From Serratia symbiotica (lineage in GTDB: Bacteria > Pseudomonadota > Gammaproteobacteria > Enterobacterales > Enterobacteriaceae), in the NCBI GenBank assembly GCA_011754105.1, contig JAAKDF010000009.1:1-64000 (forward strand): a stretch of 64,000 nucleotides of DNA, in the 5' to 3' direction. Shown here in pieces: positions 39,770 to 49,668 of the stretch. Numbering within the stretch: the stretch's first letter is position 1; every line of letters starts with the position of its first letter. A program made the translations under genes and the position numbers. Below the pieces are notes generated by a model, which worked only from the letters and a program-made list of their open reading frames with translations, ran no database searches and was not told where the DNA came from.

Positions 39770-40200
39770 AGGTAGCGGACAGCGATTGCCTGCACCCCAG
39801 CAGCCAACGCCGCTAACCCGCTAACGCGTGTGGCGCCTAACTGATTGCATAAAGCCAGATGATCAAACAACGCCAGTGGTTCCAGTAAGGCGATTTGTTG
39901 CGGCGTTTTGCCCTCTACGGCGGTTAGCAATACTGCCAGCAGACCGCGCACTATGCGGCCTTCGCTGTCACCATAAAAATGCAGAGTGCCATCGGACAAC
40001 CGCTGATGGCCCAGCCAAACTCGGTTTTCACAGCCGCTAAACGCTATTTCCTTTTCTCGTAGCGCTTCCGGCAGTGGCGGAAGCTGTTTCGCTAGAGTGA
40101 TCAACTGCCGATAGCGATCCTCCCACTGGTTTAGCGTGCTGAAGATCTCGATCAACGCTACGCTAGTAATCTCACTACCAAATGGATGGGGAGCGAGCAT
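39766..40200 (-). CDS. csdE: Sulfur acceptor protein CsdE
   Basis: SufE-like protein that takes persulfide sulfur from CsdA. The start MLAPHPFGSEITS (144 residues, E. coli 147) is set by homology; the longer open frame upstream overlaps csdA and has no support. The acceptor Cys is in SGCENRVWLG (residue 57), and DSEGRIVRGLLAVLLTAVEG is strongly conserved. It starts 19 bases after the csdA stop, so the pair is co-transcribed. Confidence 0.93.
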   Translation of the reverse strand: MLAPHPFGSEITSVALIEIFSTLNQWEDRYRQLITLAKQLPPLPEALREKEIAFSGCENRVWLGHQRLSDGTLHFYGDSEGRIVRGLLAVLLTAVEGKTPQQIALLEPLALFDHLALCNQLGATRVSGLAALAAGVQAIAVRYL

Positions 40201-40219
40201 AGTGTCTCTGGTGGTCAAT

Positions 40220-41425
40220 TTAGTTGGCCAACAGATCGATAGTGTTAAACAATGCGGCCACCAGTGCATCGACATCCTGCTGAGAATTATAGGGCGCAAA
40301 GGAAGCGCGCAAAGTGCCGCTGACGCCTAACGCCGCCATCATCGGCTGGGCGCAGTGTTGGCCGTTGCGCAGTGCGATGCCATGTTCAGCCAACAGCGTA
40401 ACAATGTCGCTGTGATGGATGTCCGCAATATCAAACGCCAGCAAGCTGGAACCAGAACAGCGGAAACTGCGAAATCCTGGCAATTGTGCCATACGTTGCT
40501 CAGCTTGGTCAGCCAAAGCGCAGCTGTAACGTTCTGCCGCCGACCAATCCTGTTTGTCCAGCCAGTTCAGTGTGGCCGCCATCCCCAGTACACCGGCAAT
40601 ATTCGGTGTACCCGCTTCAAAGCAATGCGGCGGTTTTTTAGGCGTGAAGCCGCCAAAAGATGCCTGGGCCAGCATTTTCCCGCCACCTTGCCAAGGCGGC
40701 ATCTGCGCCAGCAGTTCGCTTTTACCATATAGTGCGCCGATGCCAGTCGGGCCATATAGTTTGTGGCCAGAGAAGGCGTAAAAATCGATATCAAGCTTCT
40801 GAACGTCGGCGGGGCAATGCACGATGCCTTGGGCACCGTCGATCGTCACTCGTGCGCCTGCACCATGCGCCAGGGTGATGGCTTGCGCAAGATCTGGGCA
40901 GCCACCGGTCACGTTGGACATTTGCCCCAGTGCCAACAGGCGGGTTTTGTCGTTAAGCAAGGAAGGCAAGCGCGCCAGCTCTGGCAGACGATTGGTGCCG
41001 ATAGGAAGCTTGATAACCTGAGCACCCGTTTGTTCCGCCACTATTAGCCAGGGGATCAGGTTGGCATGGTGCTCAGCTTCACTCACCAAAATTTCGTCAC
41101 CAGGCTGCAAGCGCGGCCGGGCGTAGCTTTGTGCCACCAGGTTGATCGCCTCAGTGGTGCCGCGGGTCCAGATGATATCGTCGGCAGAAGGTGCGTTGAT
41201 CAGCGCTGCCACCAGACTACGCGCCTGTTCAAAACGGGTGGTCAGATCTTGTGCTACGCGGTGCTGGCTGCGGTGCACGGTGGCAGTATCTTCACAGTAA
41301 CATTGATTCGTGGCTTCGATCACCACCAGCGGTTTTAACGCGGTGGTGGCGGTGTCCAGATAAATTCGGCCCTGAGTGATGGCGGGAAACTGCTGACGAA
41401 ATAGTATGGGGTTAAAAGGTATCAT
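40220..41425 (-). CDS. csdA: Cysteine desulfurase CsdA
   Basis: PLP-dependent class V aminotransferase-fold enzyme that releases sulfur (or sulfinate/selenium) from cysteine and passes it to CsdE. Exactly 401 residues as in E. coli. It has the PLP Lys in FSGHKLYGPTGIG, the cofactor region VTIDGAQG and the catalytic Cys in LRNGQHCAQPMM. With CsdE and TcdA it forms the csd cluster. Intact. Confidence 0.95.
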   Translation of the reverse strand: MIPFNPILFRQQFPAITQGRIYLDTATTALKPLVVIEATNQCYCEDTATVHRSQHRVAQDLTTRFEQARSLVAALINAPSADDIIWTRGTTEAINLVAQSYARPRLQPGDEILVSEAEHHANLIPWLIVAEQTGAQVIKLPIGTNRLPELARLPSLLNDKTRLLALGQMSNVTGGCPDLAQAITLAHGAGARVTIDGAQGIVHCPADVQKLDIDFYAFSGHKLYGPTGIGALYGKSELLAQMPPWQGGGKMLAQASFGGFTPKKPPHCFEAGTPNIAGVLGMAATLNWLDKQDWSAAERYSCALADQAEQRMAQLPGFRSFRCSGSSLLAFDIADIHHSDIVTLLAEHGIALRNGQHCAQPMMAALGVSGTLRASFAPYNSQQDVDALVAALFNTIDLLAN

Positions 41426-41610
41426 ACTCTGATTATCATTGGTTTGAGTCAGTGCCTGATCCTGTCCTATTTTGCCAGTGTAAACAAGTTATCAAAACCA
41501 ACGGCGAATACCACACTAGCATGGGGCAGCGATTCCTCCATGACGTTAAGCAACGGATCAATCCTATTGAGCCGAAAGAAAAGGGATAAATGTGACCCGT
41601 AAATTTTAGG

Positions 41611-41807
41611 AAAAAGCTCCGTAAATCAAGCGATGCTTCATAAAATCACTGTGTAAGGACAGTATAAATATACAGAAAATGAAAAAAATTACATAAGCTA
41701 CCCCGACCAGTTTACCGGTCATAAGGCAAACACAATATCATAACCACAAGCCAAAAGTTTATCGATGTTATTAACATCAAATCCCTTTTTGTTTCGGCTT
41801 AGGTAGT
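41611..41807 (-). ncRNA. gcvB: GcvB small RNA
   Basis: Hfq-dependent sRNA that represses many amino-acid and peptide transporter mRNAs. The minus strand from ~41807 reads ACTACCTAAGCCGAAACA, then a strong hairpin GATGTTATTAACATC (41764-41778), AACTTTTGGCTTGTGGTTA, the G/U-rich R1 seed (41726-41750), the stem GACCGGTAAACTGGTC, and TTTCTGTATATTTATACTGT. These are in the same order as in E. coli GcvB. The final terminator stem (E. coli AGCACCGC/GCGGTGCT) is eroded to AGCATCGC/ACGGAGCT before a five-T run. R1 is shorter than in E. coli. It lies between csdA and gcvA, divergent from gcvA. Confidence 0.85.
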
Positions 41808-41975
41808 ACCATCACTGTAGTTATTTGCTAGAGTACCCTCAACGGAAAAGTATAATGGATCGAAAAAAAATAATGTTAGTGGTTTGTTAGGCTCAACCTA
41901 TGGAATCCTACACAGGGCTTTCCGATTTACGACGCCGCATTATTCAACTGATTGTTACATGAAGGTATCTAATTA

Positions 41976-42875
41976 ATGCCAAAGTGTTTACCCCTCCCTT
42001 CAATGCGTTGAGGGAGTTCAATGCGGCTGCTCGCCATCTGAATTTTACCAAGATGCCAGAAGCGCGGTTTATGACTCAAGCCACAGTGAGCCACCAGATA
42101 AAGTCGCTGGAAGATTTTCTTGGCCTAAAGCTGTTCCGGCAGCGTTAACGCTTGTTGCTGCTGACGGAGTAAGGGCAGAGCTATTACCTTGACATCAAGG
42201 TAGTCTTCTCTTTGATCAATGAAGCTGCACTTAAGTTGCAGGCTAGGGACACTAGCCGTCAGTCTGCCTCCCAGTTTTGCTATTCAGTGGTTGGTTCTGC
42301 GTATTTTCTGCTTTAACTCTGCTTACCTTGGTATCGATGTGCGCATTCAGGCGGTGGATCGTGAAGTAGACAAGCTAGCAGATGCTATCGATATAGCGAT
42401 TTTTTGTGGCCTGTGTACTTGCCGGGGAGCTAGGTGCTGAATTTCAGCATGCGGAATATCTACTGTCTGTATGTTAACCGAGTATGCTGAGTGATAACCA
42501 TCCACTCGGTTTATTATAACCTTGCTACACGGTACTTCACGCTTACGACTGGTTAGTCGATACCTGCCAGGTAGAGTTGCAACACATCAATGTGCAGCAG
42601 GAGCCGATCTTTAGTCATAGTGCCATGGTGATACAGGCTGCGGTGCATGGGTAGGGGATGGTACTAGTGAATAAAGTGATAGTGTAAATCGAGATTGAGG
42701 CTAGACATTTAGTTTTTCCATTCAATGATGTATTAGTCAGTAAAAATGCTTTTTATCTGGTATGTCATGCCAGCCAGGTAAAAGTGGGTAAAATAGCAGC
42801 CTTTCGTTGATGGCTATTGGCACGCGCGGGGTAGCCAGTGAGCAGTAGAAATTCCACTTTTGCTAAGAACAATAA
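41976..42875 (+). pseudogene. gcvA: Decayed gcvA (LysR-type regulator)
   Basis: GcvA controls the glycine cleavage operon and activates gcvB. The N-terminal HTH region is readable (FNAAARHLNFTK, ATVSHQIKSLEDFLGLKLFR) with frameshifts near the start and a TAA at LFRQR*. The effector domain survives in islands (FNSAYLGIDVRIQAVDREVDKLAD, INVQQEPIFSHSAMVIQAAVHG, FNDVLVSKNAFYLVCHASQ) with more stops. The end aligns with KFRFRYEQ-stop at 42873-42875. Near full length but thoroughly inactivated. Confidence 0.9.
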
Positions 42876-42923
42876 GGTCGGTTAGTGCTACATAAAGCTG
42901 TCTGATTTTCTTTATTAGGGTAA

Positions 42924-43286
42924 ATGACGATTAGCAATCGTTTAATGCTGGTTTTTCCCGCTATCAGCGGCTTGGTGTTTGTCGCACTGGGAGCTCTCGG
43001 CGGACATGTATTGAGTAATACGCTCAGCGCTAATGAAATGGCTTGGGTTCGCACAGCTATGGAATATCAGGGCTTCCACACGCTGAACATTACTGGTGTG
43101 GGGAGGGAGCTCTGTTGGCGCTCGGCACTTTTTTTATTCAGCGGCAGCCTGTACTTTTTGGTGCTGTTACACCTACAAATTTGTGTCTACATCACGCCGG
43201 TTGGCGGCGTGTGCTTCCTGATTGTCTAGGTATTGATGTTGATTGGCGCTTTGCGCCTGAGAACAGAGGCTCGATGCCATGAATAA
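42924..43286 (+). pseudogene. ygdD: Decayed ygdD (DUF423 membrane protein)
   Basis: Begins MTISNRLMLVFPAISGLVFVALGALGGHV-like (first ~45 residues well conserved), then a block in the middle of the second membrane region is scrambled and shortened. After FLFSGSLYFL and ITPVGGVCFL an in-frame TAG replaces a Trp codon, and the expected [11 protein letters not shown] tail follows in the same frame to a stop at 43286. The total of 121 codons compares with 132 in E. coli. The stop overlaps the rlmM start. Function of the family is unknown. Confidence 0.78.
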
Positions 43287-44053
43287 GATCGTGTTGTATT
43301 GCCGCCCAGGCTTCGAGAAAGAGTGTGCCGCTGAAATAACCGATAAGGCGGTTCGGTTAGAAGTTTTCGGCTTCTCCCGGCTAAAAAAACAGTGGCTATG
43401 TATTGTTCGAATGCTATCAGCCGGATGATGCCGATCGTTTGGCGCGGGAAATCCCGTTACGCGAGCTAATTTCGTCCGTAAAATGGTAGTATAATAACTG
43501 CTACGTAATTTGCCGCGGGAAGATCGGGTGTCGCCAATCGTTGGCATGCTGATCGGCATGATCGATCGCGGTGGTGAACTACCGGTAAAAGTTTCTGACA
43601 CTAACGAAAGAAAAAAACTGATGAAGTTTTGCCGCAAGTTGACGGTGCCGCTGAGCACCGCCATGCGTGAGCAAAAAGTGCTGATAGCGCGTGAAAATGC
43701 GCCGCGTCCGGTGGTGCATGTATTCTTTATCGCCCCAGGTTGCTGCTATGTCGGCTATTCTTTCAGTCACAATAACTCGCATTTTTATATGTGTATTCCG
43801 CGCCTGCGCTTCCCAGCCGATGCACCAAGCCGCTCTAGGCTGAAGTTGGAAGAGGCGTTCCATGTCTTCATCTCCGCCGATGAGTGGGAAGAACGTCTAG
43901 CCAGAGGCATGCATGCGGTTGATCTGAGTGATATAGCCTAGTTGGCTAGAGCTATCAGTTGGTGGAGCTCAGCATACTGGTGCATTCGTTGGATAACGGC
44001 CTGATGGCCGCAATCCTGATGGAAATAGGTCAGGTTACTCATCATAGCGTTAG
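43279..44053 (+). pseudogene. rlmM: Decayed rlmM (23S rRNA C2498 2'-O-methyltransferase)
   Basis: The start [20 protein letters not shown] is intact. A frameshift occurs in a run of A near 43385, stops follow after ISSVKW, and the gene re-enters frame at [13 protein letters not shown]. It then reads well through [33 protein letters not shown] and [10 protein letters not shown]. The SAM-binding DLGACPGGWTYQL becomes DLSDIA followed by a stop. A last island (SLDNGLMAAILMEIGQVTHH) ends near 44053, and the catalytic C-terminal ~120 residues are missing. Confidence 0.88.
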
Positions 44054-44054
44054 C

Positions 44055-44246
44055 ATGTTTTCCGGCATCGGTGATGCGCCCAGCCTTGTAATTGGGTAGG
44101 ATTTGGTGCCGCTAGATTGTACTACGGTCATATTCATCGAACACGGCTAACGCGTGCGTTGGACGACTGTGCTGGATAAGCTGTTGCAGAGCGAATCGGA
44201 AGGCGTAGATGCGGCGAATCAGGTTAAGAGCGTCAATAATCAATAG
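44055..44246 (+). pseudogene. Unidentified gene remnant after rlmM
   Basis: A single frame of 64 codons, MFSGIGDAPSLVIG*DLVPLDC followed by [21 protein letters not shown] and [23 protein letters not shown], carries only two internal stops and looks protein-like. It does not match the RlmM C-terminus or any family I recognise. It could be a foreign or neighbouring gene fused to the rlmM stub by deletion. The remaining ~150 bases to ppnN show nothing. Confidence 0.35.
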
Positions 44247-44403
44247 GTGTATAAGCATGTCTCATCGCCTTTCAGGCTATAGCGTTGTCTTATTTGCCCT
44301 ATTTCCAGGAGCTTGATACCTTTGGTCTTAGCCCTACACAGGTTTTTAGCTGCAACTTGCAATGCATAGCGTGGGCAAAGGTAACAAAGTTAAAAATCGC
44401 GGG

Positions 44404-45768
44404 TCAGGCTATGATTTCATAGCAGGGCACATAGGCACTGTACGGTAGTTTCATGCGCTGCTGGGTGATAAAACTTTGCAACAGGCTATCCATGTATTTC
44501 ATCACTTTTGGTTCGCCGTGCAGTTTGTAAGGCCCGAACTGTTCAATGTCATCGATGCCATTTTCCTTCACGTTGCCAGATACGATGCCAGAGAATGCGC
44601 GGCGCATCGCGGCGGTTAACTGCTCAGCGGATTGGTTCTGAGACAGGTTAAGGTGCGCCATGTTTTCATGGGTCGGCTCGAAGGGTAACTGCAAATCCGG
44701 TGCAATGCGGATCGACCAGTTAAAGCTGTAAGCATCGCCAGTGTTGCGGCGGTTTTCCTTCACTAATGGCATGGCTTTCTTCATTTGTCGCGCGACTTCT
44801 ACCGGGTCATCAATAATGATGCTGTAGTGCTGGCGTGCTTCGTCTCCCAAGGTGTTCATGATGAACGCATCCAACACTCGGAAGTAGTCAGCGCTCTCTT
44901 TCGGCCCGGTCAGGATCAGCGGCAATACCTGCTCATTATTCTCAGGGTTTATCAGTATCCCCAGCAGATATAGTAGCTCTTCGGCCGTGCCGACACCGCC
45001 TGGGAAGATGATGATGCCGTGGGCAATACGCACGAAGGCTTCCAGGCGTTTTTCGATATCTGGCATGATTACCAGTTCGTTGAGCAACTGGTTAGGTGGC
45101 TCGGCCGCAATGATCGAAGGTTCGGTTATGCCGATAAAGCGGCTGTTACGGTAGCGCTGTTGCGCATGCCCCACCGCTGCACCTTTCATCGGTGCTTCCA
45201 TAGCGCCAGGCCCGCAGCCGGTACAGATATTCAACTCGCGCAAACCCAGTTGGCTGCCGACCTTTCGTGCGTAGAGGTATTCATTCTTCTTGATCGAATG
45301 GCCGCCCCAACACACCACCATATTAGGATCTTCATCCAGATGCAGCGTATGTGCATTGCGCAGAATGGAGAATACCAAGTTGGTGATAAGAGCCGGGTTT
45401 TCCAGATTCAGGTGCTGAGAATGCCAAGCGCTGGCGATTTGACCGTATACGAACAGGATGTCGCGTAGCACGGCGAATAGGTTAGCCTGTAGTGAGCGGA
45501 TAATACGACCATCGACAAAGGCTTCTTCTGGCGGGTTGACTAGTTCCACTTTTACTCCGCGTTTTTGGCTTAGTACATTGATATCAAAGGTTTCATAGCG
45601 GGATAGGAGCTGTTTACTGTTGTAAGTCTGCCTACCTGAATTCAATACGGCCAGCGAACAGTTGCGGAACAAGCGGTACAGGTTGCTGCTGGCGGTACGC
45701 TTTAGAATATCTACTTCCAACTGCGACAATAAATCCATAGAGCCAAGCGGGCTGATGTGTGTAATCAA
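44404..45768 (-). CDS. ppnN: Nucleotide 5'-monophosphate nucleosidase PpnN (YgdH)
   Basis: LOG-family enzyme that splits purine and pyrimidine nucleotides to base and ribose phosphate; in E. coli it is stimulated by (p)ppGpp. A TTG start at 45768 is preferred because AGGAG lies six bases upstream and the protein then begins [11 protein letters not shown], as in E. coli (454 residues). An ATG 14 codons further up has no such signal. The LOG motif PGGVGTAEE is present near residue 270, as is [15 protein letters not shown]. Intact between rlmM and syd pseudogenes. Confidence 0.92.
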   Translation of the reverse strand: MITHISPLGSMDLLSQLEVDILKRTASSNLYRLFRNCSLAVLNSGRQTYNSKQLLSRYETFDINVLSQKRGVKVELVNPPEEAFVDGRIIRSLQANLFAVLRDILFVYGQIASAWHSQHLNLENPALITNLVFSILRNAHTLHLDEDPNMVVCWGGHSIKKNEYLYARKVGSQLGLRELNICTGCGPGAMEAPMKGAAVGHAQQRYRNSRFIGITEPSIIAAEPPNQLLNELVIMPDIEKRLEAFVRIAHGIIIFPGGVGTAEELLYLLGILINPENNEQVLPLILTGPKESADYFRVLDAFIMNTLGDEARQHYSIIIDDPVEVARQMKKAMPLVKENRRNTGDAYSFNWSIRIAPDLQLPFEPTHENMAHLNLSQNQSAEQLTAAMRRAFSGIVSGNVKENGIDDIEQFGPYKLHGEPKVMKYMDSLLQSFITQQRMKLPYSAYVPCYEIIA

Positions 45769-46037
45769 GGTTACTCCTTTTTCATCCAGTACGGGGCAGT
45801 AGTAGTCCATGCGCTAGCAGAATAGCATTTCGTTAGGGTTGATGTTCTGGCACTCCTGCATTCAACATTACCGCTTCCTCTACATTTTACCAACCCAAAC
45901 TATTCTTTAGCTCATTTGTTGAGCAATGCTTAGCACTGTTGGTTGCTAGATTGCTGTGTAAAGATACGTTGTCAACGCTGTTGTGCCCTCAGTGAATAGG
46001 TACAATAATCCCCTAGTCTAACCTATGTGAAAAAAGT
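45769..46037. other. Gap where queF is expected; nothing recognised
   Basis: In E. coli queF lies between ppnN and syd. Here only ~270 bases separate ppnN from the syd remnant, and no QueF motif can be read in any frame, so the gene appears fully deleted. The stretch presumably contains the ppnN promoter on the minus strand. Confidence 0.45.
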
Positions 46038-46590
46038 ATGGATCATGATGTATCAAAACATGCCCTGCGTAGATTCACTCAACGCTATGTCGAGTTGTGG
46101 CGCATGATCGTGATCATGCGCCAGTCAGGCGCTATTTGGTGTGCTGTCACCCTGTATCGTGTGGCACCGTGATGATGCAATGCTGTGGCTACTTCAATCT
46201 TTCATTCAAGCAGCAACTCTAAAGAAAGTGGAAACTGCTCTGGGTTTACGGCTACAGCCAGATGATCAGTGTTTCTACACGAAGCAGTACCCGGGCGACT
46301 TACACGTTCAATTCGGTGTACATCGCCTAAGCCTGCTACAAGCATGGAGTGATGATGACTGTATTGGCCTACAGGAAACTCTAATCGGTTATTTGGTAGC
46401 CTAAAAACGTCTGAAGCTGTTACCAATGCTGTTCCTAGCGACCACTAAATCCGAAATAACTCTTGTCTCGCTTTTCAACGGCAGCGGTAATGTAATGTCG
46501 GAGCAGATCGTCAGTCACAAACGTTTGCTGCTAGCGGCAACGCTGGAAAATTTTATCCATGCTTTGCGCCCAACACTGGGGAAACAATAG
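46038..46590 (+). pseudogene. syd: Decayed syd (SecY-interacting protein)
   Basis: Starts MDHDVSKHALRRFTQRYVEL and then changes frame in a GCGCATGATC region. It resumes at CIVWHRDDAMLWLLQSFI and LGLRLQPDDQCFYTKQYPGD, with a TAA instead of the expected codon after LIGYLVA, and ends [21 protein letters not shown] at 46590. Total 553 bases, so at least one net frameshift; length is otherwise that of E. coli Syd (181 residues). Recently inactivated. Confidence 0.88.
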
Positions 46591-46605
46591 AATCGTTTTC
46601 TTTCG

Positions 46606-46623
46606 TGTGAAAGATTTCTTACA
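46606..46623. promoter_or_regulatory. UvrY/SirA response-regulator box upstream of csrB
   Basis: TGTGAAAGATTTCTTACA differs at two positions from the known BarA/UvrY (SirA) site TGTGAGAGATCTCTTACA found upstream of csrB in enterobacteria. It lies 72 bases before the inferred csrB start. Confidence 0.7.
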
Positions 46624-46677
46624 CAATCAGTGAGAGATAGCTTTTAATTTTCTCAAGAATAATCCCTTGTGATCATG

Positions 46678-47010
46678 TAGGAATTAGGTGATCTTATGTT
46701 TACTAGAATGGAGCCGGTAAACATCAGGATAATGCAGCTTCAGGATGAAGATAAAAATGCAGCTTAGAGAAGATCGATGGAGGGCCTCAGGATATGCTTA
46801 GGATTTTTTAGGATTGAAATCAAGGATAACTCCAATAACTGAGACTGAGATCTGCCAAAGGACTGTCAGTGTGTTATGAAGACTGAGAAACCGCATTAGG
46901 ATGCTGATATAGAAAAATGCAAGGATCACTCGCCTAGGATAAATCACAGTAAAAATTTTCAGGGATTGAGCAGGGAGGATCCATACTGTGTATGTAGCAG
47001 GATAACTATA
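46678..47010 (+). ncRNA. csrB: CsrB small RNA (CsrA-sequestering)
   Basis: CsrB titrates the translational regulator CsrA through repeated GGA-bearing loops. This stretch contains 17 GGA triplets, most as AGGAT, including hairpin-loop forms such as CTTCAGGATGAAG (46739-46751) and GCATTAGGATGC. The segment AACATCAGGATAATG resembles E. coli CsrB AACATCAGGATGATG. The location between syd and yqcC is that of csrB in E. coli, and the UvrY box supports it. Boundaries are inferred. The usual GC stem with T run at the 3' end is not visible, so the terminator may be lost. Several hairpin stems are imperfect. Confidence 0.8.
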
Positions 47011-47164
47011 AAACAAACAGATAGCATTGCTTCAAACTTTACGTATCTGTGCAGTCAAATGCCTATAACTGTGGGCATTGTGGCCTGGGCAGTATTTGGG
47101 CTATAAGATGCTACGCTTTGCTGTTAGCCATATGGCTGAGACATCTAATTAAAATAGATCGAGA

Positions 47165-47480
47165 ATGCAGACGAGTATACATAATCAAGTTCGCGACAAT
47201 TTGCAGACGATTGAACAGTCAATACGTGATTTGGCCTTATGGCAGGCCGCTCCTCCGGATACTAACCATTTGACAGCACCAAACCTTTATGGTGCTTGAC
47301 CGCATGCAGGCATAAGAGTGTGGTTACATTGAATGTTTCTGCCTCGTCTGTATGCTTTGCTGGAAGCCTATGCGCCGTTGCCCACGCCATTCGCTGTCAC
47401 ACCGTATTTAGAACTGGCGTTGAAGGACAGAGAACCCAATTGCCTGCTGATATTGATGGTCTAAAGCCTGGACAAACATG
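47165..47480 (+). pseudogene. yqcC: Decayed yqcC
   Basis: MQTSIHNQVRDNLQTIEQSI, then LALWQAAPPDTNHLTAPN, hits a stop. In another frame FLPRLYALLEAYAPLPTPFA, VTPYLELALKDRE and LLILMV follow to a stop, matching the YqcC protein (109 residues in E. coli, function unknown). One or two frameshifts separate the halves. Its place next to csrB and before truC/yqcA is canonical. Confidence 0.8.
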
Positions 47481-47534
47481 TTGAATAAATGGCCATAAGT
47501 AGCCATGTGGCTGATTTTATTCGATGGGCATAGG

Positions 47535-47612
47535 TTATGAATTCAGGGTATATGGATTTCCTTAGTTTTCTGGGGTTGAGTTTATGGCGGATAACAGTCA
47601 GGATAGCTGACA
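47535..47612 (+). pseudogene. truC: Possible 3' remnant of truC
   Basis: The frame GYMDFLSFLGLSLWRITVRI ending in a stop just before yqcA resembles the last codons of tRNA pseudouridine synthase C. The rest of truC (about 230 codons expected between yqcC and yqcA) is deleted. Assignment relies mainly on position. Confidence 0.35.
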
Positions 47613-47642
47613 ATTTTCAAAAGTAGGAAAGGAGTGGGCGTG

Positions 47643-48101
47643 ATGGCTCAGGTTGGCATCTTCTTGGGAACTGTCTACGGTAATTCTCTGCTGGTGGCGG
47701 AAAAGGCGCAAAATATCCTCAATGAGCAAGGTCATGAGGTCAAAGTATTCGAAGAGGGCATTTTGGATGCCTGGCTGATATACCGCCAGTATTATGTGCT
47801 GGTGATCACCTCTACCACTGGGCAAGGCGATCTACCGGCCAGCATTTCACCGCTGTTCTATACTATCCGCGACCAGTTAGGCAATCAGCCGGAGCTGCGC
47901 TACGGGCTGATTGCCTTGGGCGACAGCAGTTACGATAATTTCTGCGGGGCCGGGCGCGCGTTCGACGCACTGTTACAGGAACAAGGGGCTACCCGCATAG
48001 GTAAAATGTTAGAAATCGACGCGATACAACATCCAGAACCGGAAGTGATTTCCTGCCCGTGGGTCGAGCAATGGGGGAGGCTGGTGGAGCAGGAGTATTG
48101 A
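47643..48101 (+). CDS. yqcA: Flavodoxin-like protein YqcA
   Basis: Short-chain flavodoxin of the MioC type, binding FMN. The 152-residue product (E. coli 149) has the phosphate-binding loop [12 protein letters not shown], then [13 protein letters not shown] and [14 protein letters not shown] around the isoalloxazine. Start MAQVGIF chosen with GGAG nine to twelve bases upstream. The physiological partner is unknown. It remains intact although yqcC, truC and syd beside it are dead. Confidence 0.92.
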   Translation: MAQVGIFLGTVYGNSLLVAEKAQNILNEQGHEVKVFEEGILDAWLIYRQYYVLVITSTTGQGDLPASISPLFYTIRDQLGNQPELRYGLIALGDSSYDNFCGAGRAFDALLQEQGATRIGKMLEIDAIQHPEPEVISCPWVEQWGRLVEQEY

Positions 48102-48176
48102 TCCAAATTCTGCAATAATTTGAAATTAATAAAGTAAAAAAGTAAAAGCGTGTGAGCTGGGTGAACCGGCTCAAGA

Positions 48177-48565
48177 CTATTTACCACGATTCAGTTTTTC
48201 CAGATCGGATTCGATTTCAGCAATCTTGTGTGATACCACGTCTTTCAGATGATGCAGGTCATCAAGAATTTTACGTTTCAGTTCCATTTCTATTTGATCG
48301 CGTTGGCACAGTTGATCCAGTTCGTCGATGACGTAACGTAAGTTTGAATTGATTTCGTGTATTTCCTATACCCTATTCTAAAGTTATCTGCCACCACAGT
48401 TTTTCGCTGGCACGGATATTTGAACTTCACGCTTTTGGCAAAGAACTAGCCTTTATCTTTGTGAAAATAAATCTTGAGAATGTCGTTATTGGTCTCCTGA
48501 TGCAGGATATAGCGTGCAATATCCTCCAGTTGATTGGTTCCCAAGCTTTTCAAGTTATCGTACAT
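48177..48565 (-). pseudogene. yaeH: Decayed yaeH (DUF3461)
   Basis: The minus strand begins [20 protein letters not shown] and stays in frame through KIYFHKDKG, where TAG replaces the Glu codon of GEFFAKSVKFKYP. A frameshift follows near [10 protein letters not shown]. The C-terminal part resumes as [32 protein letters not shown] and [10 protein letters not shown]. Near full length (E. coli 128 residues). Next to dapD as in E. coli. Role of the family is not established. Confidence 0.85.
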
Positions 48566-48686
48566 ATTGTGCACCCTCTGTTAGGTGATCACCACTGAGA
48601 TTGTGGCGCAAAGCATGCCATGAGACTGTGATTGCCAACGAAAAGCAAATAAAAAATAGTGGGTTTATCACCCACTATTTTCGATT

Positions 48687-49511
48687 TTAGTCGACGGTGC
48701 GCAATAGTTCGTTAATGCCGATTTTACCGCGTGTCTTGGCGTCAACTTTCTTGACGATCACCGCACAGTATAGGCTGTAAGAGCCATCTTTCGAAGGCAG
48801 GTTACCAGACACCACTACCGAACCGGCCGGTACGCGGCCGTAGTGCACTTTACCGTTTTCGCGTTCATAGATGCGGGTGCTTTGGCCGAGGTAAACGCCC
48901 ATGGAAATCACCGAGCCTTCTTCCACCACCACGCCTTCAACCACTTCGGAACGTGCACCAATGAAGCAGTCATCTTCAATGATGGTTGGGTTGGCCTGTA
49001 TCGGCTCCAGTACACCGCCGATGCCGACGCCGCCGGACAGATGAACGTTCTTGCCGATCTGCGCACATGAACCGACAGTGGCCCAGGTATCGACCATGGT
49101 ACCTTCGTCAACGTAGGCACCGATGTTAATATAAGATGGCATCAGTACGGCGTTACGGGCAATAAATGCCCCTTGGCGCACGCTGGCTGGTGGCACAACG
49201 CGGAACCCCTCTTTCTGGAAGCGTGCTTCGTCATAGCCAGCGAACTTTATCGGCACCTTGTCGTAATAGCAAGTTTCCGCGCCCTCCATTACCTTGTTGC
49301 TGTTGATGCGGAAAGAGAGTAGCACAGCCTTTTTCAGCCATTGATGTGTTAACCACTGACGGTCTCTCTTCTCGGCAATGCGCAGGGTACCGTTGTCCAA
49401 GAGGCCGATTACTTGGTTTACTGCTTCTCGCGTTACGGTATCTACGTTCGCTGGGGTCATCTCTGCACGGCGTTCAAAGGCGCTTTCAATAACGTTTTGT
49501 AATTGCTGCAT
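48687..49511 (-). CDS. dapD: Tetrahydrodipicolinate N-succinyltransferase DapD
   Basis: Succinylates tetrahydrodipicolinate on the way to meso-DAP and lysine. The ATG at 49511 ([10 protein letters not shown], 274 residues as in E. coli) is preferred over one ten codons upstream. It has the left-handed beta-helix hexapeptide region ([55 protein letters not shown]) and C-terminal KRGKIG-like [12 protein letters not shown]. Needed for cell wall, hence retained. Intact. Confidence 0.95.
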   Translation of the reverse strand: MQQLQNVIESAFERRAEMTPANVDTVTREAVNQVIGLLDNGTLRIAEKRDRQWLTHQWLKKAVLLSFRINSNKVMEGAETCYYDKVPIKFAGYDEARFQKEGFRVVPPASVRQGAFIARNAVLMPSYINIGAYVDEGTMVDTWATVGSCAQIGKNVHLSGGVGIGGVLEPIQANPTIIEDDCFIGARSEVVEGVVVEEGSVISMGVYLGQSTRIYERENGKVHYGRVPAGSVVVSGNLPSKDGSYSLYCAVIVKKVDAKTRGKIGINELLRTVD

Positions 49512-49668
49512 GCTGTTCTGTGTCCTGATGTTGTCGGTCAAAAAATCATTTGCCTTGTTATACTGGAATCTATATCTGTATTAGCTCATCCCAGTCACTG
49601 ACCTTAAGTCAAATATTGGAGACTGCCGCCCTGGCTACCTTGATACAATTGCAATTATTTAGGATATA

